Notes under the pieces: generated by a model
The model's input: only the letters and a program-made list of their open reading frames with translations
What the model was told of the DNA's origin: nothing
Databases searched by the model: none
Assembly (NCBI GenBank): GCA_905250075.1
Contig: CAJNOP010000091.1
Location: 329,019-393,018 of the forward strand
DNA length: 64,000 nt
Direction: 5' to 3'
From: Rotaria sp. Silwood1
Lineage: Eukaryota > Rotifera > Eurotatoria > Philodinida > Philodinidae
Shown: one piece after another, positions 50,531 to 60,925 of the stretch
Layout of the letters: each line of letters starts with the position of its first letter
Position numbering within the stretch: position 1 is the stretch's first letter
Translations under genes and position numbers: made by a program

Positions 50531-52549
50531 TTATTCAGTCTGAGTAGGAATAAAACTCGTCTGAAAATCGGTCAGATCACTAATTTGATAGATACGCCAA
50601 TCAGTCGAATAATTAAATTCACTTGTAACAGTGTTCGAAATAGGATCTATTTCAATAATTCTTGAATTGTTAGCATCAGCAATAATAATATTTCCGTTTT
50701 GCATTTGTGAAGCATCTTGTAACCAATGAACATCTTCAAGAAACATTTTCTGAGTTATTGTAAAACCATCATCTAGAAAAAGAATCTCATTTAGTTTTGT
50801 ATTACATAACATCCATTCGATGTCATGTTTTTTTATTGATTTAAAACGCTTAATTCCATGTGGACAATTAAGTTCTGAAAGTAAGATTTTTGATTTCCCA
50901 CTTCGTCGATCTATTCGAACAAGTGAACCTTGATGAAACAGCGTAGCTAAGATATATTCTTCATTCAAAATGATCGCTGAATTAACATGAGTTGTCTGAT
51001 GAAGAGTAGGATAAGTATAATGATGATGATCAAAATCTCTTGACACAATTCGTTTTTCACCTTTTGGCGTCATCGTATATTCATGTTCAGTACCATACCA
51101 ATCGTTCAATATTTCACCTTGTAAATTTATTTGAATAATGGCATCGATACCTGTACTAGTTACTAAAATAGTTTGGTTTTCTTTCAAGTAATGAATGCTA
51201 TGTAAACAATTAAAAGCTCGATTTTCAATACGTCGAATTTCAGTACGTGTGTTCAAATCAATGACACTTATATAATTTAAACGATTGTTTGCAATATATA
51301 AATGATTGGAATCAATAAAAAATCCAGCAGGTGCATCTAAATCTAACATATAAACAATTTCTTTATTGGACCAATTGATAATTATGAATTTTCCTCCTAA
51401 TGGAGGTTCAAATCCTTCTCGATTGCCTTCTATACCATCTAAACTTTTTCCTGTACCAGTACTTGAATCTTTTTTATTCGTATGTTTTTTCCAATGTTTT
51501 TTTAAAATATAAAATTGATCAGTAAGAAAACTTGCAGCCACATATATAGGATAATTATTGTGTAAGTTTGATGATAATAAAATTCTTCGTTTCATATTCT
51601 CGATGCTATCAACTAAATTCGTATCAGTTTCAAATAATATTTGTTCATGTGAAAACAAATTATTGACAACTTTAAAATAATTACAAATCATAGTTTTTCG
51701 TCTAGATTCTAAACCTAAAATTTGATCATAAATTTGATATTGTGAAGAATCTAATAAAATTTGATTTGTTTCCATTGATTGAGAATTATTTTTATTTTCA
51801 GATACATTAGGAAACATTGGTATTTCTAAAATATTCAATATTCTTCCATATTTATCTAATAATAGCGATTTAATTAATTCATAGAGTGATAATTCATGTT
51901 CTCCAATGAGTACATGTGATATATCAAAATAAATAATATTATTCAATATTAGAAGAATGAAAATCAAATTTGATGTAGATTCCATGTTAATATCAATTGG
52001 TATTGGCATTTTCTTACGCAAACATTCAATAGCGTCAGCTATTTTAATTGAATGTGTTACGCGAAAAAAGCTTTTTTGGTAATCTTTTGTATAATAAATA
52101 TCATCAAACTTCATTATAGTACCAATATTGAAATTACTGAATATCTCATAACATGATATCATTTTAGAATCCTGTTCAATAAAATCATCATTTAATTTGT
52201 TGATATAGTTTTGCATATCAGAAATGAGTGTCAATCTTTTATTTGATTTATGCATTAAGTTCATTATTAAAAGATAAGGTAAATAACCAATATGTGGATA
52301 AACAGATGCATCAATACTCCACAAGATATTTGCATTCTGTAGGTCACTCGAAATTTGAAGATGAATTTTAGTAAATTTTTCTTGGATACTAATGTCATCT
52401 ATATTTATATGGTTATCACTATTCCATGAAGAACCATTATGATTTTGTGCTTCAATTAAATCAGATTTATTTTCAAGATGTAAGAAATCTTTATCGACAA
52501 AGTTTATTTTATCATTAGTATTCGATGACTCGTGATGATCAGCTGCCAT
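50531..52549 (-). CDS. Degenerate class I aaRS-like (TrpRS/TyrRS-like) domain fused to a beta-propeller, 672 aa
   Basis: Single exon. Residues 75-350 follow the TrpRS/TyrRS catalytic plan: PHIGYL at 85-90 in place of the HIGH motif; TLISDMQNYI like the ..IADLHAYL strand; NLIFILLILNNIIYFDISHVLIGEHELSLYEL (195-225) like the family's YPVLMAADIL....VPVGEDQ..H.EL, read in short pieces; and NNSQSMETNQILLDS (254-268) where KMSKS..N.I.LSDS belongs. The KMSKS lysines are lost, so aminoacylation is doubtful. Residues 384-660 form repeats of a six-bladed propeller of the NHL/arylsulfotransferase sort (FIDSNHLYIANNRLNYISVID; DASQMQNGNIIIADANNSRIIEID), with YPTLHQTTHVNSA as a distinctive stretch. The lack of introns in 2 kb and the bacterial look suggest horizontal transfer. 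The function is unknown. Confidence 0.72.
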   Translation of the reverse strand: MAADHHESSNTNDKINFVDKDFLHLENKSDLIEAQNHNGSSWNSDNHINIDDISIQEKFTKIHLQISSDLQNANILWSIDASVYPHIGYLPYLLIMNLMHKSNKRLTLISDMQNYINKLNDDFIEQDSKMISCYEIFSNFNIGTIMKFDDIYYTKDYQKSFFRVTHSIKIADAIECLRKKMPIPIDINMESTSNLIFILLILNNIIYFDISHVLIGEHELSLYELIKSLLLDKYGRILNILEIPMFPNVSENKNNSQSMETNQILLDSSQYQIYDQILGLESRRKTMICNYFKVVNNLFSHEQILFETDTNLVDSIENMKRRILLSSNLHNNYPIYVAASFLTDQFYILKKHWKKHTNKKDSSTGTGKSLDGIEGNREGFEPPLGGKFIIINWSNKEIVYMLDLDAPAGFFIDSNHLYIANNRLNYISVIDLNTRTEIRRIENRAFNCLHSIHYLKENQTILVTSTGIDAIIQINLQGEILNDWYGTEHEYTMTPKGEKRIVSRDFDHHHYTYPTLHQTTHVNSAIILNEEYILATLFHQGSLVRIDRRSGKSKILLSELNCPHGIKRFKSIKKHDIEWMLCNTKLNEILFLDDGFTITQKMFLEDVHWLQDASQMQNGNIIIADANNSRIIEIDPISNTVTSEFNYSTDWRIYQISDLTDFQTSFIPTQTE

Positions 52550-53092
52550 TTAAATAATAGTCTATCGAGAATTTTCTGAAATGAAAAAAATTGATTTCTA
52601 TGGTTTTGTGAGAAATTTTTTTCTTCATGAATTAGTTTCTTCAGTCAAATTTTTTTTGAAATATATGTCACTTTTCCTTCTAATTAGAATTGTCGATATT
52701 TTTCAGGAATGGAAGAGATAAAAAAATTCAACAAACTGTCTTCGTTCTCGGAGTGCTAGAAGTAGTGACCATGAGTCAGGGATGAAGAAAGAAACCTACC
52801 GTGTCCTGGCCTCGCAATGTTGCCAGGAAGCTGAAAGACATTGGTGGAAAGTCAAACACTTTGAGGCAAGGAGCTAATCAAGAGCCCTGCTTTTAAAAGT
52901 TCTTGACAATTCTCTATGCGCACAAGTTGTGCTGTAGTATGTCTTGCAAACGATCATGTCTACAACAACAAAAAACACACGTGCTTCTTTTTTAAGAGTG
53001 AAAGAAAAAGAATTCTTTATTCAGAAAGGTCTGATTATTCGTGTTGACTTAAGCTGACACGAAAAAAACAGAATGTTCTCAATTCGACGATA
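52550..53092. other. Intergenic with a GC-richer island
   Basis: 52750-52890 is clearly richer in G and C than its surroundings and has a short plus-strand open frame that reads ..VLASQCCQEAERHWWKVK... This could be a remnant of a retroelement or other foreign DNA, but the frame is short and ends in a stop. Nothing else was recognised. Confidence 0.4.
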
Positions 53093-54367
53093 TCAACATG
53101 AGAGAATTGTTGACATGTCAAAGGTTTCACTGAACCTACGAATTCCTGTTACTAGTCTTGTTTTAGTGTCACGAACAGTTGACTTTGGTAATAGTTCAAT
53201 AAAACCAGTGTTTAAAGTGTCCATTGCGCGTAGATCATCTACAACTTTTGCCGTACCAAAATATGGATGTTCGATAACTTCTCCTTTAAAATTATGTCCC
53301 AAAGTGACACATTCAAAACCATTTATAATTGAAATATGACATTGGTCGAGAACGAAATTGTACATTTCTTGACATTCAATTTCTTGTTCATGACGAATAT
53401 CATGAGGAAATTTCCAATTACCATCAATTCGTATTGGATGCCATGGGGTAATAATTAAACCATTATCAAAAGTAACCATAGATGCTTTACCTTTGGCACA
53501 CATAATCTTAACAACATAAGTGACAGTAGCTTCTGCACCATCTGGAGTTCGAAGAACGTCACCTCGACGAATATCTTTGACAAGTTTCGTTAATCCATTT
53601 GACAACAATACAGTGCAATTTCCATAAAAACAACCATCACCACCATCGTCATCACTATTATTATCTGAATATGGCTGTGTATATCTTTCAGAACAGTCGG
53701 CTGAGCAAAATTCCACATGACCAGAACTTCTAGGAAAAGACCTATTACAGCTTTTACAAGCGATATTTCTTTCGTGTACAACTATTCTGGTTTGAGAAGC
53801 AAGTAATCTTGTCCTTATTTTTATGTCATTACCTCGATTAATACTAATAATATTTTCAAAATCGGTTGGGTTTATAGAAATATCAATAAAATTATTATTT
53901 GATAACATAAATTGCTCAAATTTTTGTTTGCAGTCATTTAACTGTTTTTGCCAAAGGTGAAGATCTGTTTCAACATAATCATTGCCAGTTTGATTTGATT
54001 TTAATTCGTTAGCCATCAATGTAAAATTATTCTTCAATTGGTTTTTTTCTTCATTTACCATATTAATTAGACGTGTTTTAGATGCAGCTGCTGTTGCTTG
54101 AATATTTTTTATCATATCTTTTTCCCATGTATCGATTTTTTTCAATAAGTTTAATTTTGTACTATTTTGATCATCATGTTCACTGAATAAACGTTGTCTT
54201 AGAACATTATGTTGTTCTATAAGACGATCGAAATCTTTTTCAATCAACTGGCGATGTTCTTGATGATGTGGTTGACAAAAACGTTGAGAACAACCAGTAC
54301 ACATAATACTACTTCTTTTCTTTTTATTCGTTTGACGACATGTAAAACATTCATTGTTTGTAGCCAT
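53093..54367 (-). CDS. B-box-like zinc finger, coiled coil and C-terminal Hint domain protein, 424 aa
   Basis: Intronless. Residues 7-39 form a cysteine/histidine cluster (C-x2-C, C-x2-C..FC..HH.EH) like a B-box. Residues 40-160 are a charged coiled coil. A second Cys pair set, CKSCNRSF...EFCSADCSERY (204-225), is another zinc site. After an acidic linker, residues 246-424 form a Hint (hedgehog/intein) domain: nucleophile Cys246 in CFYGNC, LLSNGLTKLVKDIRRGDVL, then the TPWH catalytic motif (307-310), and ECVTLGHN and HPYFGT near the end. Hint domains cut or rearrange the peptide bond before the first Cys, so the zinc/coiled-coil half may be released or joined to a nucleophile. The Hint sequence is of the VWA-Hint type. 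An in-frame Met eight residues earlier is possible; MATNN is preferred. Confidence 0.82.
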   Translation of the reverse strand: MATNNECFTCRQTNKKKRSSIMCTGCSQRFCQPHHQEHRQLIEKDFDRLIEQHNVLRQRLFSEHDDQNSTKLNLLKKIDTWEKDMIKNIQATAAASKTRLINMVNEEKNQLKNNFTLMANELKSNQTGNDYVETDLHLWQKQLNDCKQKFEQFMLSNNNFIDISINPTDFENIISINRGNDIKIRTRLLASQTRIVVHERNIACKSCNRSFPRSSGHVEFCSADCSERYTQPYSDNNSDDDGGDGCFYGNCTVLLSNGLTKLVKDIRRGDVLRTPDGAEATVTYVVKIMCAKGKASMVTFDNGLIITPWHPIRIDGNWKFPHDIRHEQEIECQEMYNFVLDQCHISIINGFECVTLGHNFKGEVIEHPYFGTAKVVDDLRAMDTLNTGFIELLPKSTVRDTKTRLVTGIRRFSETFDMSTILSC

Positions 54368-57157
54368 TTTAATGCAAATATCTAAATACAATAGGATGTT
54401 GCTGTTATGTAACCGAATTCATGAAAAACAAGCTTTCAGCTTAGTCTCTACCGAATTAAAATGCGAAACACGATGAATTCGTTTTACCCTAAACGAAGGT
54501 CCAACCGACATTAATAATATTATCTGTGAGGGTCAAGTCTACAAACATATACAACCATATCCGTTCTGTCCATCTGCCACGGCTAGTGATATAGGCTATG
54601 GATAGAAGGTGGTTTACGTTTCTCCGTACATACTTAAATGGTCATTTATAATCATGTTTCACAAAAGACTTTTTTTCCTATTACTCAACTTTTGTTCAAG
54701 TGTGGAATGTATATTATCCTTGGCTCTCTAACTTGTTTGATTGTTTTCTTAATCTGAAAGTTAAAACATTAAGTAGAAAGATAGAAAAATGAATGTCTTT
54801 CTCAGTCTACCTCATATTCATGTCGACATGTAATTTCGATTTTTGAAACGTGAATTTATTTGCTTCAATAATTATTTGTTTAAAAAGTTATCAAATTTTG
54901 AGCCTCTCCAACTACTGTCACGAACTACAAACGCTAATACAGAAAATAAAGTTCGATAAATTTCAATTAATGAAGAAGAAAAACGACAAACTACGAACAC
55001 CGATTGACTTCTGTTTGATTTGTGCACATGACTCAAGTCGGAAAAAAACACACTGCTTCTTTGTCAGCCAATGAAAAAAAAAGTTGCATGATGTTCGCTA
55101 ACTTACACCAGCAGAAAAATCATAAAAGCAATACTGTGTTGCTTTCTTTTTAGGTAAAGCTTTCATAATATCGTGAGTAACTATGCCAGGACCTTGGTTG
55201 TTCACAATGTTAAAAAAGCTCACTTAAAATGAAAGCAGCATAATGTTCCATTTATTATTTTTCTGCAAGTGTAAGTCATAACAAACATCATGTTGCATTT
55301 TCTCATTGGTTGATAAGGACGCAGTGTGCTTTTACCTGCTTGAGTCATCTGCATAGAGAAAGTAGAAGTTGATCGATGCTCGTATTTTCTCTTTCTTCAC
55401 TCTTCATGACATAGGCGAAAGCAGCTCAAACTTGTGTCGAAAACGCTTAGAAAATGAAAAAGATACTGCGTACTGTATTCAGTATCATCAAGAAAAAGCG
55501 TTATATCAATATTCAGATGAAGCCAACGTGAATCAACAAATGCTGCTACAGAAGCTACAGTAGAGTCAACATCAAAACACAAGATAACTGTGAAAAAAGA
55601 CAATGTACATCAAGTACTAATGATAGAAATCGATGAAGAAGAAAACATGATCTTTGTTGGATTATCTCCATCTCGAAACTGCTGTTCTTATAAGTTAGTT
55701 GCGGCTAAGAAAAAACTAAAGTCAATAATATCATAAACTACTAAAAGAATGAGATTATTGTTCTATGCATTCTTCTTTGAGGTGAATTTTTTGAGTCAAT
55801 ATTGAATTCTCGAAAGCATCATCGTACTACTTAGGAGATATGTGATAGCATGTCGTTAGTTATACGACATAGAAAGAACAAAAAGAGTTTATTTTCCTGG
55901 TAGTTATTAGTGAACTAAATCGTTGATATAATCATGTGAAGGTAGACCCAGGTCTTCTCTTCGCCTAGACCAACATCCACATATTGTCACTGAAGAAGAG
56001 AAATTTATCCAATATTAGGCTTGGTTCTTCTCTAAAACTATATTGAAAATGTAGTTCAAAATCAGTACCTCGTCATCCGTATCATCGTTAATGAAACTTT
56101 ATGACACTCTTCAAAGAGTTCGAAAATTCATCTTAACTCAATCGAACAAAGTTAGAGGAAGGTCGTAAGGAGCCAGGATTCAGAAGCGGGCGTTTCGCTA
56201 AATAAAAAAAAAAGAATCTGTTAAACTCAGTAACTCTGTAACACTAAGCTATTTAAAGTTGAAAATTGAGTTTTTCATCAAAAAAGAGAGGATATCGTTA
56301 ATTCGGATTGTTTTTACGCTACTCCATTGATAATAATGGAAAAATACGTACTCATTCAATACTTCTTTTCTCGCCAAGTAACTTTCCAAGATTCAAACTT
56401 ATTTTTGTTCTGTTCTGTTAGATAGCATGAACTGGTTAGAAGAATTTATCCTTTTTTTGCTAAGAAAAATGTGTGTCGAACCTTTCCACTGCTCTTCATG
56501 ACGAGACTGTTGAGGCAAACGCTTGCAGTCGTTTGAAAAAGTAAAGAATCCAAAACAATGTTTAATGTATCTAACAATAGTGAATAGTAGAACAAGATAC
56601 ACTTTTTCGACGTTCAGATCGAAAAAATTGAATTGATATCTTTCGTTGTGTCAATTGGTAGTAGAATATTTCGTATGTTCACAACGAGGCCGGCACAACG
56701 GTGACTTTTTGTGGACATCAGATTTTTCGAAGACTTGAAATAATCGAAGTAACGACAACAACAAAATCCAACTACAACTCTCTTTGGATAAATGATTAGA
56801 AAAAGAAAAATAGATTCCAGTAAACTGTTAATGTCTTTTGGAGAATAGGGTTTCGTAAGCAATTGTAAAATGAATTATTCCTTTTTTTTTATCAGATATC
56901 AATTTTACCAATAATCGATATTCAACTTTTAGCACTGCATTACGCAGTCGAGTGAAACTCGAATACCATCTGGTTTTATTAAGAATCCATTCAAAAGAAG
57001 AGCTCAAGATTCGTAAATATATAAGTGATCAAGTCTTATTTGTATAGTACTGTATCGAAATTTTGTTTTCAAATTAAACACCAGTACATTGTCATTTACC
57101 AAAAGAGAAAAATCCTAATATCTAAAAATTAGTATTTTCTAAGACTATTGAAAACAC
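54368..57157. other. Intergenic, nothing recognised
   Basis: About 2.8 kb. Short frames (54850-55074, 55369-55563, 56399-56602, 56614-56862) are unsupported. No repeat structure stood out. Confidence 0.4.
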
Positions 57158-57987
57158 TTAGATAGGTTTATTTGATGTCTCGAATTCTCCTTGTTTTCGT
57201 TCACGTGCCATCAACTGTTGTTGTTGTTGAGTAACAACAAATTTTCGACCAAGTACTTGTTCAGCTTTATTCAAGGCCGTGGTAACTAAAATAAGGTTGA
57301 TTTTTTTAGTTAAATTCAAGGACCCATAGCGGTGTAACCAGGATTTGGACAGTGTGGAGGAGACAGCTGAGTTTAGCTGGCATAGCTTCGATCGGTGGAG
57401 ATTCAGTCCTCTTTCTGGTTACACCACTATCAGAAATACTAACTAGCATGCATATATTGATTTGTTTCATTGCCAAGTTGATGAATAATTTCATCGCCGT
57501 CTTCCAATGATTTATTTATAGTTTTAACTTGATCTTGAAAAACAAGTAATTGATGTCTCATTTGATTTAATTCATCAACAATTATTCTTTCTTGTTCATT
57601 ATTATCAATAATTTGTGGTATACTAGAACTTTTTTTAATTGTTTCTATTGTTTGTTCATTTGTACTTGATATCATGATGGGTTTTGAATCATTTTGTCGT
57701 CGAAGTTTTTTTCTCTTACTTTTTCTCATATTACAACATAAACAACCATGATATACATCAATTTCATTCATTTCATTAACAACAGATGTTAAATCTTGAT
57801 TCATTGAACGCATTTTATCATTAGCTAAAGATAATAAAAGATTTTGATTATGTAAATTTTCCTTTGTATCAAATGCAAGTTTTTGTTGTTGTTCAAGTGA
57901 TTGAACAACATTTGATGTAAGATCGATTGTTTCACGAAGAATTGCATCACGACGATGAAGCAATTCAAGTTCATGTTCATTTGACAT
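57158..57987 (-). CDS. SNAP25-family Qbc-SNARE, 223 aa
   Basis: Two exons, 57444-57987 and 57158-57285, phase 1, 224 codons. Residues 10-76 are the first SNARE helix (heptads of hydrophobic residues through NVVQSL, LHNQNLLLSLA, MRSMNQDL, VVNEMNEID). A cysteine cluster, GCLCC (81-85), follows, matching the palmitoylated linker of SNAP25. A basic stretch (RKSKRKKLRR) and a Ser/Thr-rich linker lead to the second SNARE helix (about 135-200: VDELNQMRHQLLVFQDQVKTIN, then VTTALNKAEQV after the intron; given here as overlapping pieces). The protein would supply Qb and Qc helices to a vesicle-fusion complex at the plasma membrane. The intron contains a 99-bp transposon. Confidence 0.82.
57329..57427. 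mobile_element. 99-bp MITE inside the SNAP25-like intron
   Basis: Terminal inverted repeats GCGGTGTAACCAG (57329) and CTGGTTACACCAC (ending 57427) differ at one base. TA flanks each side (57327-57328 and 57428-57429), as expected of a Tc1/mariner-type TA target duplication. It makes up about two thirds of the 158-bp intron. Confidence 0.72.
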
Positions 57988-58681
57988 AAATATTGTTTGT
58001 TTTTTGTTTCAAATAAATATTGAATTGACAGAAATAGTCTAATAAAAAACATTTTATTTTTGAATTCTCTGAAGATTTTTTATTTGATTATTAAAACTGC
58101 GCGAATTTTTTTCTTCATAAAGAAGAAGGCATTCATAATTTTTACTTCTATATGACTTTTAATAGAATGATCTACTTGTTCACAACATATATCATACTTG
58201 TTTTTCATTAAAATTAATGCATTTGATGTTGAACTAAAATTCTTTAACAATATTTCCTAGACTGAAACGATAGGTTATACAAATGAAAATTCATGTGTGC
58301 CTGTCTTTAACACAATTACCAAAGGGTAACTATAGTACACTTACACCCACATCCTCAGTTGAAAAAACAGAACAGATTATAAATTTTTTCTCTTGAATGC
58401 ACAGGAATGAAGGAAATTTTGGAAAGAAAAATATACAAAAATGATAGATGAAATATTTTATCAATCACAATTCTTTATAGGAAGCTACATGACATCTTTG
58501 TAATTATGGCTGATCACGAAATAATAGTTTTATTAAAATCAAGTACGAAAGTTCATGCATGTTAATCTTGCACATTCGTTTTAGCACTAGTTTTATCTAG
58601 AGAGCTGAAACTTTGAAAAATTAAAGATCATATTTATATATTTATATATGTATAGTAATCAAATTATTACTTTTTAAGTTA
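57988..58681. other. Intergenic, nothing recognised
   Basis: AT-rich upstream flank of the SNAP25-like gene. 58338-58358 has a short CCCACA-type piece (cacttacacccacatcctca) related to the TG-rich motif. Confidence 0.4.
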
Positions 58682-58885
58682 TGTTGATATTGTAGTAAGA
58701 GTTCTTTAATTTTGTTCGATGACTGTGTATCTACTTCGTTTGATATTGATTAATCAAAGACAGGAACTGCAAAATCATTTTTAATATTGACATCTGTATC
58801 ATATTAGAGTAGAAGTTTGACAATTAAAAAAATGATTGCAAAATTTCGCTCCATGTTCTAATGCCCATTTAGCATTAATTTGTTA
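58682..58885 (-). pseudogene. Ankyrin-repeat pseudogene fragment
   Basis: On the minus strand one frame reads AKWALEHGAKFCNHF. After a frame shift another reads IVKLLL-stop-YDTDVNIKNDFAVPVFD, then stop, and further on NKIKELLLQYQH. These are ankyrin-repeat phrases (IVKLLL..Y..DVNIKN). Stops and the frame shift show it is broken. No full-length relative is in the window besides the distinct FEM1 gene. Confidence 0.5.
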
Positions 58886-60084
58886 TTGTTTGATCGATCA
58901 TTAGTCTTGTTTTTATCTCTTTTCGTTCTCATTCTTCACAACTTACGTTCTGTTCACCAAAGTTTTATATATATTTTTTTCTTTTATATAACGTATTTTC
59001 AGTGGAAATAGTAATTCAAAGAAAAAAACTAAAAAAAGAGCAAAAAATATGGATTTGTAGTATTTATGAATTGCGGTTACATTTACTATTTTGAAACTAT
59101 TGTCCAACAGATAAATACAATTTAATGGATAGACATATGGGGCCATAGTGAATTTCAAGCTCTATTAGAATATGTCATCACGTTTTTTAAAAGTTATTTC
59201 TGAATCTATAAAAATCTTCAGAAGTTATTTGTTTTTTTAGTGTATAAATGCAAACGAAAATGCAAATATACAGGGTGATAGAAAACTCCAAACGCTCTCA
59301 GAATATGCCATTATTTTTTAGAAATCCGTTTTTATCGTAACGATGTAATTAAAATACGCACTGCCACTATTTTTTCCGAAGTCTACATGTAAAATTGTTT
59401 CTTTCTTTTTGGTTGATTGCTATTGATCTTAAAGATTTCTTGTTTCGATCGTTTTTTCCTTTATTTCCAGTGTTGCTGTTGAAACGATAATCACAAAATG
59501 TAACGAGCAAAGCCTCTATGCATGCATTAAGGACGAAGAAAAACAAAACACACGAATTTGGTTGCATTATAGTCATTCATGGAAAAGAGAAAAAAAAATG
59601 AAAAGTTATCAATCGAATTATAAATGGTTGTTGTTTGCCTCTGGCTTCATTAGAAAAGAACGATGACGCTGACAAAGTATTTCTGGTTGGTTACTTCTAC
59701 TGTTGTCAACATTTTCTTGTTGATGTATGCTTCGATGTGCATTGCATTGAGCCCATAAGTGTCTTATTGCAAAGAACAAAAAGAAAAACTACCATTTTCT
59801 GCTATTCCAACGAAACACTTCAAAGGTTTCTCAGTTGTTTTTGTTTGCTATTTTATTCGTTCTGTCTGCATGCATATAATTAAGGATGTGAGTGTGGGTG
59901 TCAGACAGAGAAAGTAGAAGAAGCTAAAAACTTGGCAAAAAGTCGAACAGATTTTCAATTTTTGGTACATATTCTTTTCTTTCTAAACATTTTCTCTTAT
60001 CGAATTGTATTCTTCGCTTCTTTCCTAGCTTGCAAAAAAAGTCTTCTACTATGTCAATCTGTTATGTCGCTAAGCAAGTTCTAA
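58886..60084. other. Intergenic, nothing recognised
   Basis: About 1.2 kb before the LicD-like gene. A TG-rich piece, ggatgtgagtgtgggtgtc, lies at 59884-59902. Frames at 59367-59576 and 59635-59883 have no domain. Confidence 0.4.
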
Positions 60085-60882
60085 ATGCATAGGGTGGAAT
60101 CTATTTGGAACCATTGCAATGTACTTCACTCTAAGATTGGAATTCAACGAAGATTGTTCTTACAAGGCAGACTATATGCGCCATCGCAGCTAGACTGTAA
60201 TGTATTTGAAAGAGGACATTATCTTCATTGGAGGTTTATTAAATTACGTTCATTATGGATGGTGCTCTTAATAATAATTACATTCATTCTGATTCATTGG
60301 AGTTTTTATAACCCCTGCATATCACCAGCAGTTGATCGAAAAAAATTAGCATTCATGGTAAAAGTATTCGACAAGATCATGACTGAGCTTAATGTTGATC
60401 ATTGGATTGATTTTGGAACGTTACTGGGTGCTGTGCGATATCACGATATTATTGCGTGGGATCACGATGCCGACGTGTCTTTTGATCGAAGATTTGCGTA
60501 CTTGCTCCATAACGGTGGTTTAGCACAGAAGATTGCCAAGGATCGATATAATATTCATTTAAATGCAGCAGTAATGCTCTATGAAGGGATGCAAGTTGAT
60601 ATCTATAGTTGGAATAAGATCAGATTGCCCAATGGAAATTTCATATACACGAAAGGCGCGAATCGAAATCCAGAGTTTTGGGAAAAACATTTCAATGACT
60701 TTAATGCCAGCTTTGTGGAGAAGACCGTTTTAATCCCATTTGCTGGTGAAATGGTCAAAGCTCCTTACCCTACATTGGAATTTATCAAGCAGCGTTATCC
60801 AATGTCATATAATAGAATGATACCGTTCAAATTGTCATGTTATCTTCCTTGGAACATTCCCTTTTGGTGGATGTGGGTGTAG
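60085..60882 (+). CDS. LicD/fukutin-like nucleotidyltransferase-fold membrane protein, 265 aa
   Basis: Intronless. A transmembrane segment at about 58-75 (WMVLLIIITFILIHW) gives a type II, Golgi-like topology. The LicD-family signature follows: DHWIDFGTLLGAVR (105-118) then AWDHDADVSF (124-133), where the acidic residues bind the metal and nucleotide-sugar/CDP donor. Near the end, APYPTLEFIKQRYP fits the family's ..YP....YL...YG stretch. LicD proteins transfer phosphocholine in bacteria; fukutin and FKRP transfer ribitol phosphate in the animal Golgi. The donor here cannot be read. The last codons (WWMWV) are encoded by a TG-rich repeat, gatgtgggtgtagg, so the true C-terminus may have been replaced. 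Base composition is less A/T-biased than the intron-containing genes. Confidence 0.76.
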   Translation: MHRVESIWNHCNVLHSKIGIQRRLFLQGRLYAPSQLDCNVFERGHYLHWRFIKLRSLWMVLLIIITFILIHWSFYNPCISPAVDRKKLAFMVKVFDKIMTELNVDHWIDFGTLLGAVRYHDIIAWDHDADVSFDRRFAYLLHNGGLAQKIAKDRYNIHLNAAVMLYEGMQVDIYSWNKIRLPNGNFIYTKGANRNPEFWEKHFNDFNASFVEKTVLIPFAGEMVKAPYPTLEFIKQRYPMSYNRMIPFKLSCYLPWNIPFWWMWV

Positions 60883-60925
60883 GTATGGGCAAAAGTAACA
60901 TTCACACTCACATCATATGTACTTC
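60866..60925. repeat. Degenerate TG-rich hairpin motif at the end of the LicD-like gene
   Basis: ggatgtgggtgtaggtatggg is followed by attcacactcacatca, the same kind of inverted TG/CA pair found at 30.8, 50.0 and 61.3 kb. Confidence 0.5.

Noticed and set aside
52750..52890. GC-richer island as a retrotransposon fragment
   Set aside because: The readable piece is too short and no reverse transcriptase or endonuclease motif is present, so I only note the composition.
53073..53339. 88-codon plus-strand frame
   Set aside because: It is antisense to the Hint domain, which has clear conserved motifs.
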